Assembly: GCA_937896195.1 (NCBI GenBank)
Contig: CALBNC010000114.1
Location: forward strand, 1-45,469
DNA: 45,469 nt
Origin: an uncultured Gammaproteobacteria bacterium
Lineage (GTDB): Bacteria > Pseudomonadota > Gammaproteobacteria > PS1 > Pseudothioglobaceae
Direction of reading: 5' to 3'
The notes below the pieces were generated by a model. It saw nothing but the letters and a program-made list of their open reading frames with translations. It ran no database searches and was not told the DNA's origin. Both the position numbers and the translations under genes were made by a program. Below, piece by piece: positions 7,882 to 14,653 of the stretch (within the stretch, counting starts at the first letter, position 1; each line of letters starts with the position of its first letter).

Positions 7882-9174
7882 ATGAAATACTGGCTTAGCT
7901 CTGTCGCATTAGTTTTGTCATTATCTATTAGTGCAGAAGACGGCTTTGATGAAGGCTTTGATGATGAAGTGATTGAAGTGATTGAAGTTGTTGTCGATCA
8001 GGCGCCAGATTCAAAAGGTGACTTGTATGGCTCGATCGAAGTAGAAGCGCACTACAATGTTAGCAATGAAAAAGACTTGTCATCTTTAAAAACCTTAGTC
8101 GATATTTTGGGCGAGTACAAATTTGACAATGGCGCCAAATTATCAGGCAACCTTAAAGGCTACCGTGATTTTGTGTATGAGCTTGAAAATCGATCCGTTC
8201 CAGAGGGCTATGAAACTGAAATTGATTTAAATGAGCTTAATATTGAGCTCGAAATTTTTCAAGATTTAGACTTTAAGGCTGGTAGGCAGGTCGTAGTTTG
8301 GGGTAAGTCAGACTCTATCAGAATAACGGATATTCTTAATCCATTAGACAACCGCACACCTGGATTGGTCGATATTAAGAATTTACGCTTAGGTAGAACG
8401 ATGAGTAAACTAGATTATTATATGAATGATCTAAATCTATCTGTCATCGCCCTTCACGAAAATCGTTTTACAAAAACCCCAACCTATGGCTCTGATTTCA
8501 AAACCACTATAGATAATGCAACAAACATGCCCAGCGACAGTTTAGATAATACGTCTTTAGCGCTGAGCCTAACCGGTGCGTTTGAAGGCTACGATCTGGG
8601 ATTTTATTTTGCCGATACTTATGTTGACAAAGCCTATTTAAAAGACGACATACTTTATTATGATAATAAGTCAAAAATGGTGGGCGCCGCTTACAATCAA
8701 GTAATTGATAGTTTTTTGCTTAAGGCTGAGGCGGCACATTTTGAACAGATTAAGTACAATACTGATGTCAACAACACCATTGATAAAGCCAGAACTGATT
8801 TATTGTTAGGCATTGAATATAGTGGTATTCGTGATGGATCGATCAGCTATGAAATCGCCTTGAGAAAAATCCATGATTATGAAGCCCTAATCAATCATGT
8901 GCTAAATGGCTATAAGCCTGAGAAAGAATACCAACAGGCCTTACGTTTTAACCAATCTTATTTAAATCAAACGCTAGATTTTAATGCAGTTGTCAATGTA
9001 TTTGGTAACACGGGACAAGACGGAGGGACGGCTAGGTTTGAGCTTGATTATGCGGTTGATGATCAAATATCAGTGAGTGCTGGCGTTATTGATTATCTAT
9101 CAGGTGATAATCTTACTATTGATAGCTATAAGGATAACGACCGAATCTTTGCAAAACTAAGCTACGGTTTTTAG
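7882..9174 (+). CDS. Outer-membrane beta-barrel protein (DUF1302-like)
   Basis: A 430-residue protein with a signal peptide of about 18 residues (cleavage near SISAED), then an acidic stretch (DGFDEGFDDEVIEVIEVV). A series of amphipathic beta strands follows, ending in Phe (AKLSYGF), the usual C-terminal signature of outer-membrane barrels. The segment LDFKAGRQVVVWGKSDSIRI with later NPLDNRTPG resembles DUF1302 proteins, known neighbours of RND transporters and LolA-like proteins. It lies 3 nt after the LolA-like gene, completing a three-part inner membrane, periplasm and outer membrane set. Assignment rests on architecture and context. Confidence 0.78.
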   Translation: MKYWLSSVALVLSLSISAEDGFDEGFDDEVIEVIEVVVDQAPDSKGDLYGSIEVEAHYNVSNEKDLSSLKTLVDILGEYKFDNGAKLSGNLKGYRDFVYELENRSVPEGYETEIDLNELNIELEIFQDLDFKAGRQVVVWGKSDSIRITDILNPLDNRTPGLVDIKNLRLGRTMSKLDYYMNDLNLSVIALHENRFTKTPTYGSDFKTTIDNATNMPSDSLDNTSLALSLTGAFEGYDLGFYFADTYVDKAYLKDDILYYDNKSKMVGAAYNQVIDSFLLKAEAAHFEQIKYNTDVNNTIDKARTDLLLGIEYSGIRDGSISYEIALRKIHDYEALINHVLNGYKPEKEYQQALRFNQSYLNQTLDFNAVVNVFGNTGQDGGTARFELDYAVDDQISVSAGVIDYLSGDNLTIDSYKDNDRIFAKLSYGF

Positions 9175-9179
9175 TTGGC

Positions 9180-9224
9180 TTGAAATATAATGTATATTAT
9201 GGTATAATAATATACATTATATTT
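9180..9224 (+). promoter_or_regulatory. Near-consensus sigma-70 promoter inside a perfect palindrome
   Basis: A -35 TTGAAA (9180-9185) and a consensus -10 TATAAT (9203-9208) are separated by 17 bp. The same DNA forms an 18-bp perfect inverted repeat: 9183-9200 is the reverse complement of 9207-9224, with centre GGTATA. The expected start is near 9215, so the palindrome covers the promoter spacer and start site and could be an operator. A simple hairpin terminator for the preceding gene is less likely because there is no T tract. Confidence 0.65.
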
Positions 9225-9239
9225 ACCAAGTCACGTACT

Positions 9240-9752
9240 ATGAAAAAAATTAATTATTTTCTGATTGGCTTAGCGGCTACATCTATGAGTGCTACTGCAT
9301 TTTTTAATGCCGACAGCTTCACACCTTTTGGTAACGGCACGGGCCACACGAGCCAAGCTCCTTGGAGCAATGGCTCTAATTGGAATCCAATGTCTTCGGG
9401 TAAGCAATATTCACCACAAAATGACGCACGTAACATGAGTCGCTACGGTGTACGCTCAGGCACACTTAAAAATAATGCATTCCAACAAAATAACGCAATG
9501 ATGGCTACGCCTAATCAAATCCAGCCGAGTAATTGGTTACAAGAGACAGACTTTAGTAAAACGCTAGATCAAATTAAAGGCTCAGGCAGCAAAACATTTT
9601 TCGTTAACGAAATGCCAGTAAATTTTAATGAAGGCTATAAGCAGATGCAATCGCAGTCTCAAAATGCTCAACAAGCGGTTAGAGAGCAAATACAGGGTCA
9701 GCGCTTATCGCCCGCTGCTTCATCTACGCCTAGAGTTAACACCGATCAGTAA
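9240..9752 (+). CDS. Secreted Asn/Gln/Ser-rich protein, sulfur-globule-like in style
   Basis: A 170-residue protein with a signal peptide (MKKINYFLIGLAAT...SATA, cleavage before FFNADS). The mature region is rich in Asn, Gln, Ser, Gly and Met, with phrases such as FTPFGNG and GSNWNPMSSG near the N-terminus and a Gln-rich helical tail. I chose the ATG at 9240 because it starts a clean signal peptide. The in-frame start at 9180 lies inside the promoter palindrome. No convincing Shine-Dalgarno sequence is visible. The export signal followed by AFF and the Pro-Phe/Asn-Gly motifs resemble the gene at 10165. No enzyme motif is present. A structural envelope or sulfur-globule role is inference. Confidence 0.7.
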   Translation: MKKINYFLIGLAATSMSATAFFNADSFTPFGNGTGHTSQAPWSNGSNWNPMSSGKQYSPQNDARNMSRYGVRSGTLKNNAFQQNNAMMATPNQIQPSNWLQETDFSKTLDQIKGSGSKTFFVNEMPVNFNEGYKQMQSQSQNAQQAVREQIQGQRLSPAASSTPRVNTDQ

Positions 9753-9778
9753 TTAACAAGGCTTGACTTAATCTAGGG

Positions 9779-9801
9779 CCGCTATTTATAGCGGTTTTTT
9801 T
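9779..9801 (+). terminator. Rho-independent terminator
   Basis: The stem CCGCTA / TAGCGG with loop TTTA is followed by seven T residues, 26 bp after the stop of the secreted-protein gene. Confidence 0.9.
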
Positions 9802-10046
9802 GTTTTTGTTAAGAGCGATAGCTATAAACGGGTTCATTCTCAATATTTGCTAAATTTTTATAATTTGCACAGATAAGCACCTAAAAAACCCCTCTTGCTA
9901 AGATAAAACAGTCTTTTTGGTTGCTTTTTAAGCACTTTTAAGGATTTTTTTAGATGATATTAATTTTTTTCAATATTTTTTTAATGATATAAACGCTTTC
10001 ACAGCAATGATTTATAGGATATGTAAAAAAAAATAAAAGAATATCA
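9802..10046. other. AT-rich noncoding stretch
   Basis: About 245 bp between the terminator and the next promoter hold no plausible ORF. It is very AT-rich with several T and A tracts, and the phrase ATGATAT(T/A)AA occurs near 9953 and 9984. It may supply upstream curvature or UP-element function for the strong promoter at 10047. I see no RNA gene here. Confidence 0.5.
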
Positions 10047-10074
10047 TTGACTTCTAATATAATTGTTATATAAT
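10047..10074 (+). promoter_or_regulatory. Strong sigma-70 promoter for the repeat protein
   Basis: TTGACT (10047-10052) and TATAAT (10069-10074) are separated by 16 bp, with an A/T-rich region upstream. The expected start is near 10081, giving an 84-nt leader with a hairpin. Confidence 0.75.
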
Positions 10075-10108
10075 ACTCACCATGCAGAACAAGAGTTCAG
10101 CACTTTAA

Positions 10109-10132
10109 AACAGAATCAATAATGACTCTGTT
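10109..10132 (+). promoter_or_regulatory. 5' leader hairpin
   Basis: The arms AACAGAATCA and TGACTCTGTT pair over ten positions with one mismatch and an ATAA loop. It sits in the leader of the repeat-protein mRNA, upstream of the AGGAG site at about 10154. A stabilising role is inference. Confidence 0.45.
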
Positions 10133-10164
10133 AAAAAATTTAAAAAATAATCTAGGAGATTAAC

Positions 10165-10680
10165 ATGAAAAAAATTATCGCAATTACTACTTTAGTAGCA
10201 GCTACTTCAGCTTCAGCTTTTTTTGGTAACAACAACAACAACGGTTGGACTAACGGTAACGGCATGTCTAACTGGGGTCCTTTTGACGGTGGTTCTAACT
10301 TCGGTCCTATGAACTCAGGTTCTAACATGGGTCCTTTTACTGGTGGACAGAACATGGGTCCTTTCAACGGTGGTTCTAACATGGGTCCTTTCAATGGCGC
10401 TCAAAACATGGGTCCTTTTGCAAACAACAACGACATGAACAACGATTCTGATTGGGGTTTCCATTACAACAACAAGAACGCTACTAAGAACGTTTCTAAC
10501 GCGACTACAGACGGTAAATTCGCTGGTGTTGCTGACGCTAACGCTAAAGGTGTTGCTGATGCATACGCTAAAGGTCAAGCTGACGCTTTTGCTAAGGCTC
10601 AAGCAGATGCATACGCTAAAGGTTACGCAGACGCTAAGACTAGCTCTGCTGTAGACTCACGTGAAACAACTGCTAAGTAA
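10165..10680 (+). CDS. Secreted protein of two tandem repeat types, possible sulfur globule protein
   Basis: A 171-residue protein with a signal peptide cleaved near SASA-FFG. After an Asn run come six exact-period 9-residue repeats with core (W/F/M)-G-P-(F/M) at residues 37, 46, 55, 64, 73 and 82 (for example NMGPFNGGS). An Asn/Asp linker follows, then five 8-residue repeats of the type GVADAYAK at 121-158. There is no cysteine and no enzyme motif. Signal peptide plus Gly/Pro/Asn/aromatic repeats recall the sulfur globule envelope proteins of purple sulfur bacteria; homology is not shown. Strong promoter, leader hairpin, AGGAG site, uniform codons (GGT, AAC, GCT, TCT) and two terminators all suggest very high expression. 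Confidence 0.8.
   Translation: MKKIIAITTLVAATSASAFFGNNNNNGWTNGNGMSNWGPFDGGSNFGPMNSGSNMGPFTGGQNMGPFNGGSNMGPFNGAQNMGPFANNNDMNNDSDWGFHYNNKNATKNVSNATTDGKFAGVADANAKGVADAYAKGQADAFAKAQADAYAKGYADAKTSSAVDSRETTAK
10267..10428 (+). repeat. Six tandem 27-bp coding repeats
   Basis: Six in-frame units encode the 9-residue pattern x-N-(W/F/M)-G-P-(F/M) plus three linker residues. The core GGTCCT is nearly invariant. Codons vary slightly between units, so selection at the protein level is likely. Confidence 0.85.
10525..10638 (+). repeat. Five tandem 24-bp coding repeats
   Basis: In-frame units encode the octapeptide (G/A)(V/Q/Y)ADA(N/Y/F)AK; the last unit is truncated. This second repeat family is distinct from the 27-bp repeats in the same gene. 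Confidence 0.85.
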
Positions 10681-10697
10681 TTAGCACTCACGTTAAG

Positions 10698-10722
10698 CGA
10701 TTGAGTTAACTCAATCGTTTTT
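10698..10722 (+). terminator. Palindromic terminator hairpin
   Basis: A 20-bp perfect palindrome with halves CGATTGAGTT and AACTCAATCG is followed by five T residues, 17 bp after the repeat-protein stop. Confidence 0.75.
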
Positions 10723-10726
10723 AGCT

Positions 10727-10754
10727 AAAACCACCCTTCGGGGTGGTTTTTTTT
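10727..10754 (+). terminator. Strong Rho-independent terminator
   Basis: The stem AAAACCACCC / GGGTGGTTTT has a stable TTCG tetraloop and a long T run. It is the second terminator in tandem, insulating the next promoter from the strongly expressed repeat-protein gene. Confidence 0.92.
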
Positions 10755-10778
10755 GGCCAAAATAAAGTTTTAACTTGC

Positions 10779-10820
10779 TTGATGTGCATCAATACACAGT
10801 TGTTGAACTATTGTTACAAT
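10779..10820 (+). promoter_or_regulatory. FNR/Anr site and promoter for the radical SAM-ubiU-ubiV operon
   Basis: TTGAT-GTGC-ATCAA at 10779-10792 is a perfect FNR palindrome. A -10 TACAAT lies at 10815-10820, predicting a start near 10827, so the palindrome centre (10785.5) is at -41.5, the class II activator position. The 5' leader would be about 23 nt. Confidence 0.85.
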
Positions 10821-10849
10821 AAAAACTGATTAATTTTTATTGATGACAC

Positions 10850-11791
10850 TTGCTTTCTGACTACGTAAATACATTGGGCCAATCGCTCTTAAAAAAATAT
10901 GGTGAACGGGTGCATAAAGTAGCGATTGATGCGGGACTTAGTTGTCCTAATCGCGACGGATCGAAAGGCATTGGCGGCTGTACTTTTTGCAATAATGCGA
11001 GCTTTAGTCCTAATGGTAGAATGCCAAAACCTCTATTGCAACAAATTCAAAGTGGTCGTGAAGTTATTATTAAAAGAACGGGTGCAAAAAAATATATCGC
11101 TTATTTTCAAGCCTATACCAATACCTATGGGGATGTAGAGGTGTTATCGGCCATGTATGAAAAGGCACTAGCTGAGCAAGATGTTATTGGACTGTCAATT
11201 GGAACTCGGCCTGATTGTGTGCCTGACAAGGTGATCGATTTATTGGTTGATTATCAGAATCGTGGTTTTGAAGTTTGGCTAGAATTAGGACTACAGTCCA
11301 GTTTTGATGAAACACTTAATAAAGTTAATAGAGGTCATGGGTTTAAAGAATACAAAGATGCATTAATCAGAGCGAGGTCTCGAGGGGTTCGAGTTTGCAC
11401 CCATTTAATCATTGGCCTTCCCGGAGAGGGCAGGCAGCACTATGAGCAAACACTCGGGCGCGTTTTAGAATTAGGGGTTGATGGGCTTAAATATCATCCT
11501 CTGCATGTGGTTAAAGGAACCATGCTGGCAAATGATTATCGACGAGGCAATTACTCGCCTTTGTCTATGGAGGAGTATGTTGATATTGTTGCAGGTTTAA
11601 TCGCTCTAGCGCCTAGAGATATGATTTATCATCGGTTGACGGGTACAGCTAGTGTAGAGCAATTATTGGCACCAAAATGGTGTTCTAAAAAGTGGGCGGT
11701 TCTTAATGCTATTGAGCGTAAATTAATAAGCCAAAATAAGGAAGAAATTTATGGAGTTAGTGTGTCCAGCAGGCAACTTGCCGGCGCTTAA
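10850..11791 (+). CDS. YhcC-like radical SAM protein (TIGR01212 type)
   Basis: A 313-residue radical SAM protein. The N-terminal motif SCPNRDGSKGIGGCTFC supplies Cys32, Cys44 and Cys47 for the [4Fe-4S]-SAM cluster, with the wide first spacing of the YhcC/TIGR01212 family. Later motifs include SIGTRPDCVPD, LELGLQSSFDETL and HLIIGLPGEG. The start is taken as TTG at 10850, since no ATG in frame leaves this conserved N-terminus intact; the ribosome site is poor. It is preceded by a perfect FNR-type site and overlaps ubiU by 41 nt, so it belongs to the oxygen-independent ubiquinone operon. Its reaction is not known. I infer a link to anaerobic metabolism from context only. Confidence 0.88.
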   Translation: MLSDYVNTLGQSLLKKYGERVHKVAIDAGLSCPNRDGSKGIGGCTFCNNASFSPNGRMPKPLLQQIQSGREVIIKRTGAKKYIAYFQAYTNTYGDVEVLSAMYEKALAEQDVIGLSIGTRPDCVPDKVIDLLVDYQNRGFEVWLELGLQSSFDETLNKVNRGHGFKEYKDALIRARSRGVRVCTHLIIGLPGEGRQHYEQTLGRVLELGVDGLKYHPLHVVKGTMLANDYRRGNYSPLSMEEYVDIVAGLIALAPRDMIYHRLTGTASVEQLLAPKWCSKKWAVLNAIERKLISQNKEEIYGVSVSSRQLAGA

Positions 11792-12740
11792 AATTGCAAT
11801 TGATAATGGCGCTGATACGGTTTATATAGGCTTTGGTGATGACACTAACGCACGCCATTTTGCAGGCTTAAACTTCAATGAAGATCGAGCTAAGCAAGGG
11901 GTTAATTATGCCCACGATCGAGGCAAGAAAATTTATGTAGCCATTAATACTTATCCACAGCCTTCAGGATGGGGGCGCTGGATTGATGCCGTTGATAAGG
12001 CGGCAAGAATTGGTGTTGACGCCATTATTTTGGCAGATATAGGTTTGATGGAGTATGCCAGTACCCATCATCCAGATTTAAATCTTCATTTATCAGTGCA
12101 AGGTTCAGCAACAAGCTATGAGGCGTTGGATTTTTATTATCAAAATTTTAATATTAAGCGCGCCGTATTACCCAGGGTTTTGTCACTTGCCCAGGTGCAG
12201 AAAGTTGTTGAAAATTCACCGGTGGATATTGAAGTATTTGGTTTTGGATCTTTATGTGTAATGGTTGAAGGGCGCTGTATTTTGTCATCCTATGTAACAG
12301 GGCTTTCCCCTAATACTTATGGCGCTTGCTCCCCTGCATCTCATGTTGAATATATAGAAAACGACATGCAGCTTGAAACACGCCTTGGTGGCGTGTTAAT
12401 TGATGCTTATGAAAAGGATGAGGTAGCTGGCTACCCAACATTGTGCAAAGGTAGGTTTGAATCAATGGGTAATACTTATTACGCCTTAGAGGAGCCGACT
12501 AGTCTAAATACATTGGATATATTGCCCGAGCTGCAAGCGATTGGCGTCAAGGCAATTAAAATAGAGGGTAGGCAAAGATCCCCTGCTTATATTAAGGTGG
12601 TCGCCAAAACATGGTCAGAGGCGCTTAAGCAGCTAGACAAGGGTGATTATCAGATTAATGAGGAGAGGAATCGAGATTTATCTGAAATTTCTGAAGGCTT
12701 TCAAACCACGCTTGGTGCCTATCATAGGAGTTGGCAGTGA
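11751..12740 (+). CDS. ubiU: UbiU, U32-family protein of O2-independent ubiquinone synthesis
   Basis: A 329-residue U32 peptidase-family protein. UbiU and UbiV form a heterodimer, each with a [4Fe-4S] cluster, required for oxygen-independent hydroxylation in ubiquinone synthesis. The N-terminus MELVCPAGNLPALKIAIDNGAD is typical. Cys169, Cys176, Cys193 and Cys232 fall at the same positions as the cluster ligands reported for the E. coli protein. The motif FGFGSLCVMVEGRC contains the first two, and later IKIEGRQRSPAYI is conserved. The gene overlaps the radical SAM gene by 41 nt upstream and ubiV by 4 nt downstream, so it is translationally coupled and under the FNR-type promoter at 10779. Confidence 0.95.
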   Translation: MELVCPAGNLPALKIAIDNGADTVYIGFGDDTNARHFAGLNFNEDRAKQGVNYAHDRGKKIYVAINTYPQPSGWGRWIDAVDKAARIGVDAIILADIGLMEYASTHHPDLNLHLSVQGSATSYEALDFYYQNFNIKRAVLPRVLSLAQVQKVVENSPVDIEVFGFGSLCVMVEGRCILSSYVTGLSPNTYGACSPASHVEYIENDMQLETRLGGVLIDAYEKDEVAGYPTLCKGRFESMGNTYYALEEPTSLNTLDILPELQAIGVKAIKIEGRQRSPAYIKVVAKTWSEALKQLDKGDYQINEERNRDLSEISEGFQTTLGAYHRSWQ

Positions 12741-13645
12741 AAATTTCATTAGGCCCTATCTATTATTATTGGCCTAAACAGCAAGTTGTTGAGTTTTACA
12801 AGCAAGTTGCAAAATCGCCTGTTGATATTGTTTATCTGGGTGAGGTGGTTTGCTCAAAACGACATGAATTAAAATTCGATGATTGGCTAGAAATTGCCCG
12901 GCAGCTAATAGAAGCAGGCAAGCAGGTGGTTTTATCGACCCTAACCTTACTAGAAGCAGATTCTGAGCTTAAGCGCCTCAATAGAATTGTAAGTACAGAG
13001 CAGTTTTTAGTGGAGGCCAATGATTTTGCGGCTATTGGGCTATTGAGCAAAAAGGCAAAATCGTTTACCGTTGGGCCAAGTGTTAATATGTATAACGCAC
13101 AAAGTTTGAACGTACTTTTTAATAAAGGTCTAAAACGTTGGTGTCTTCCCGTTGAATTATCACATGAAACATTGGCAGGTATTATTAATGATACGAACGA
13201 TAGTTTAGAGACTGAAGTATTCGCTTTTGGCAGGTTGCCGCTGGCTTTTTCAGCACGTTGTTTTACTGCTAGAGCCTATAATTTGGATAAAGATGATTGT
13301 CAGTATAAGTGTATTGATCACGAAGATGGCTTATTATTATCAACCAAAGAGAATGAGGAATTTTTGGTTATGAACGGCATTCAAACACTGTCTAGTGATA
13401 CTTATAATTTAATTAAGAACTTAAAGCAAATGAGTGATATGGGTGTTGATATTGTTCGCATTAGTCCTGAAGCAAAGCACACTATTGATGTTATTAGTAT
13501 TTTTAAAGAAGTCATTGACAGCACGCTGTCGACTGTCGAAGCGCAATTAAAAATAGATCATTTAATTGCACAGAAACAGTGTGACGGATACTGGTTTGAT
13601 CAGGCAGGCATGAAACAGATTGAGCTTATAAATCAACCCGTTTAG
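12737..13645 (+). CDS. ubiV: UbiV, U32-family partner of UbiU
   Basis: A 302-residue U32-family protein and partner of UbiU in oxygen-independent ubiquinone hydroxylation. I chose the GTG at 12737, six nt after an AGGAG site and overlapping the ubiU stop by 4 nt (GTGA), over the in-frame TTG at 12731. With this start the cluster cysteines are Cys39 (YLGEVVC), Cys175, Cys188 and Cys192 (CQYKC). Cys39 then coincides with the position known in E. coli UbiV, and the spacing of the other three is as expected. Its stop overlaps the stop of the convergent TauD-like gene by 4 nt. Confidence 0.94.
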   Translation: MKISLGPIYYYWPKQQVVEFYKQVAKSPVDIVYLGEVVCSKRHELKFDDWLEIARQLIEAGKQVVLSTLTLLEADSELKRLNRIVSTEQFLVEANDFAAIGLLSKKAKSFTVGPSVNMYNAQSLNVLFNKGLKRWCLPVELSHETLAGIINDTNDSLETEVFAFGRLPLAFSARCFTARAYNLDKDDCQYKCIDHEDGLLLSTKENEEFLVMNGIQTLSSDTYNLIKNLKQMSDMGVDIVRISPEAKHTIDVISIFKEVIDSTLSTVEAQLKIDHLIAQKQCDGYWFDQAGMKQIELINQPV

Positions 13646-14619
13646 ATAAAATCTATTACATCAGTATTGGAGAGGCGGTCAAAATATCTTGCACGATAAT
13701 AATGGCGTTTGTTTTCTTTGTTGTCGGTAAAGGCCGCTCTATCATGGAGTACATTGTTACTGATAAGCCCCATGCCAGATTCTAACAAGCCTCTAAAAAT
13801 ATAGGCAGAGCCTTGATCGTTAAGAATGGCTTCCAAATGAGTAACAGCCTCCTGAACTAATGGATTTTGTGACCATTTAATATTGCGTTTTCTGGCAGTA
13901 TAGCGCATGTGTAAATTTCCTTGGTTAGTAATGCTAAATACAGGGCCGGGCCGGTCTGGACGTACACTACCATCAGCCTTGGTGCCAGCTGGAATTAGCA
14001 TGGCATCATTGGACATTAAGGCTTTGATATAGTCAGGGCTCTTTTCGCGTAACAACAGATAGGCAATTTCATGGTCCATCAGCTGATTTTCGCCACCACT
14101 AGCGGCTTTTTGGACAACATGGAGATTTAGAGCGTGCACCTGTTTGTCAGCAGCATTATAGTAACCATCAGTATGCCAATTGATTAGACGATTAGTATAG
14201 GGAATATAGTTTTGTCTCACACCTTCATTAGCTACAGTTAATGAGGTAAGGCCATTATCATCGGCTAGCCAATTTTTATTTATTTGCTCCAGTCCAAACC
14301 TATTGGCGACAGCCATGGGTATTTCTGGCGCTGGATCAGCGCCAGTATTGCCAACATAAATAGCCATATTAGCTGTTTGCGTTAGTTTTAATAAGGCCCC
14401 GTATTCAATATCAGATAGGCTTCTTGGGTCTTTAACCTCAATCAATAAATCTTCTATTTTGCAAGGATGTGTGCTGAGTTTTTTATCGCGCCAATGTTGG
14501 TAAAGATCTTCATTGCCTAATAAAAAAGGAGAGTTGATTGCAGCTGCGTATTGTGTACTTTGCATATAAGTGCCCAAAGTAAAAGTAGACAGTTTATCGT
14601 GGATGCATGTATATGACAT
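13642..14619 (-). CDS. TauD/TfdA-like Fe(II)/2-oxoglutarate dioxygenase
   Basis: A 325-residue protein with the TauD/TfdA fold signature. His149 and Asp151 in NWHTDGYY and a distal His292 in NNVLHDRAAF make the iron facial triad; Arg305 or Arg309 downstream (RHYYRAR) is a candidate 2-oxoglutarate anchor. The family hydroxylates small molecules using O2 and 2-oxoglutarate. It is the third gene of the ubiT operon (gaps of 27 and 34 nt), downstream of an FNR-type promoter, which is odd for an O2-consuming enzyme. The substrate is unknown. A later in-frame ATG at residue 19 is an alternative start. The terminus overlaps ubiV tail-to-tail. Confidence 0.82.
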   Translation of the reverse strand: MSYTCIHDKLSTFTLGTYMQSTQYAAAINSPFLLGNEDLYQHWRDKKLSTHPCKIEDLLIEVKDPRSLSDIEYGALLKLTQTANMAIYVGNTGADPAPEIPMAVANRFGLEQINKNWLADDNGLTSLTVANEGVRQNYIPYTNRLINWHTDGYYNAADKQVHALNLHVVQKAASGGENQLMDHEIAYLLLREKSPDYIKALMSNDAMLIPAGTKADGSVRPDRPGPVFSITNQGNLHMRYTARKRNIKWSQNPLVQEAVTHLEAILNDQGSAYIFRGLLESGMGLISNNVLHDRAAFTDNKENKRHYYRARYFDRLSNTDVIDFI

Positions 14620-14653
14620 TGATTTGGGTTAACAAATATTGCGTAACCAACTA

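Noticed and set aside
9183-9224. Palindrome read as a plain terminator for the barrel gene
   Set aside because: The stem is almost purely A/T, there is no T tract after it, and it contains a well-spaced promoter.
9180-9239. A longer N-terminus for the secreted protein starting at 9180
   Set aside because: It would translate the promoter palindrome and place 20 residues ahead of a clean signal peptide that begins at the ATG at 9240.
10315-10602. Antisense ORF opposite the repeat protein
   Set aside because: It is a shadow of the repeats, with no ribosome site and low-complexity sequence forced by the sense strand.
10267-10638. Regular 24-27 bp repeats that could be taken for a CRISPR array
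   Set aside because: The units are contiguous, without spacers, stay in frame and encode exact peptide repeats behind a signal peptide.
13642-14619. Calling the TauD-like protein taurine dioxygenase
   Set aside because: No tauABC transport genes are nearby and the operon context is ubiquinone related; only the fold is supported.
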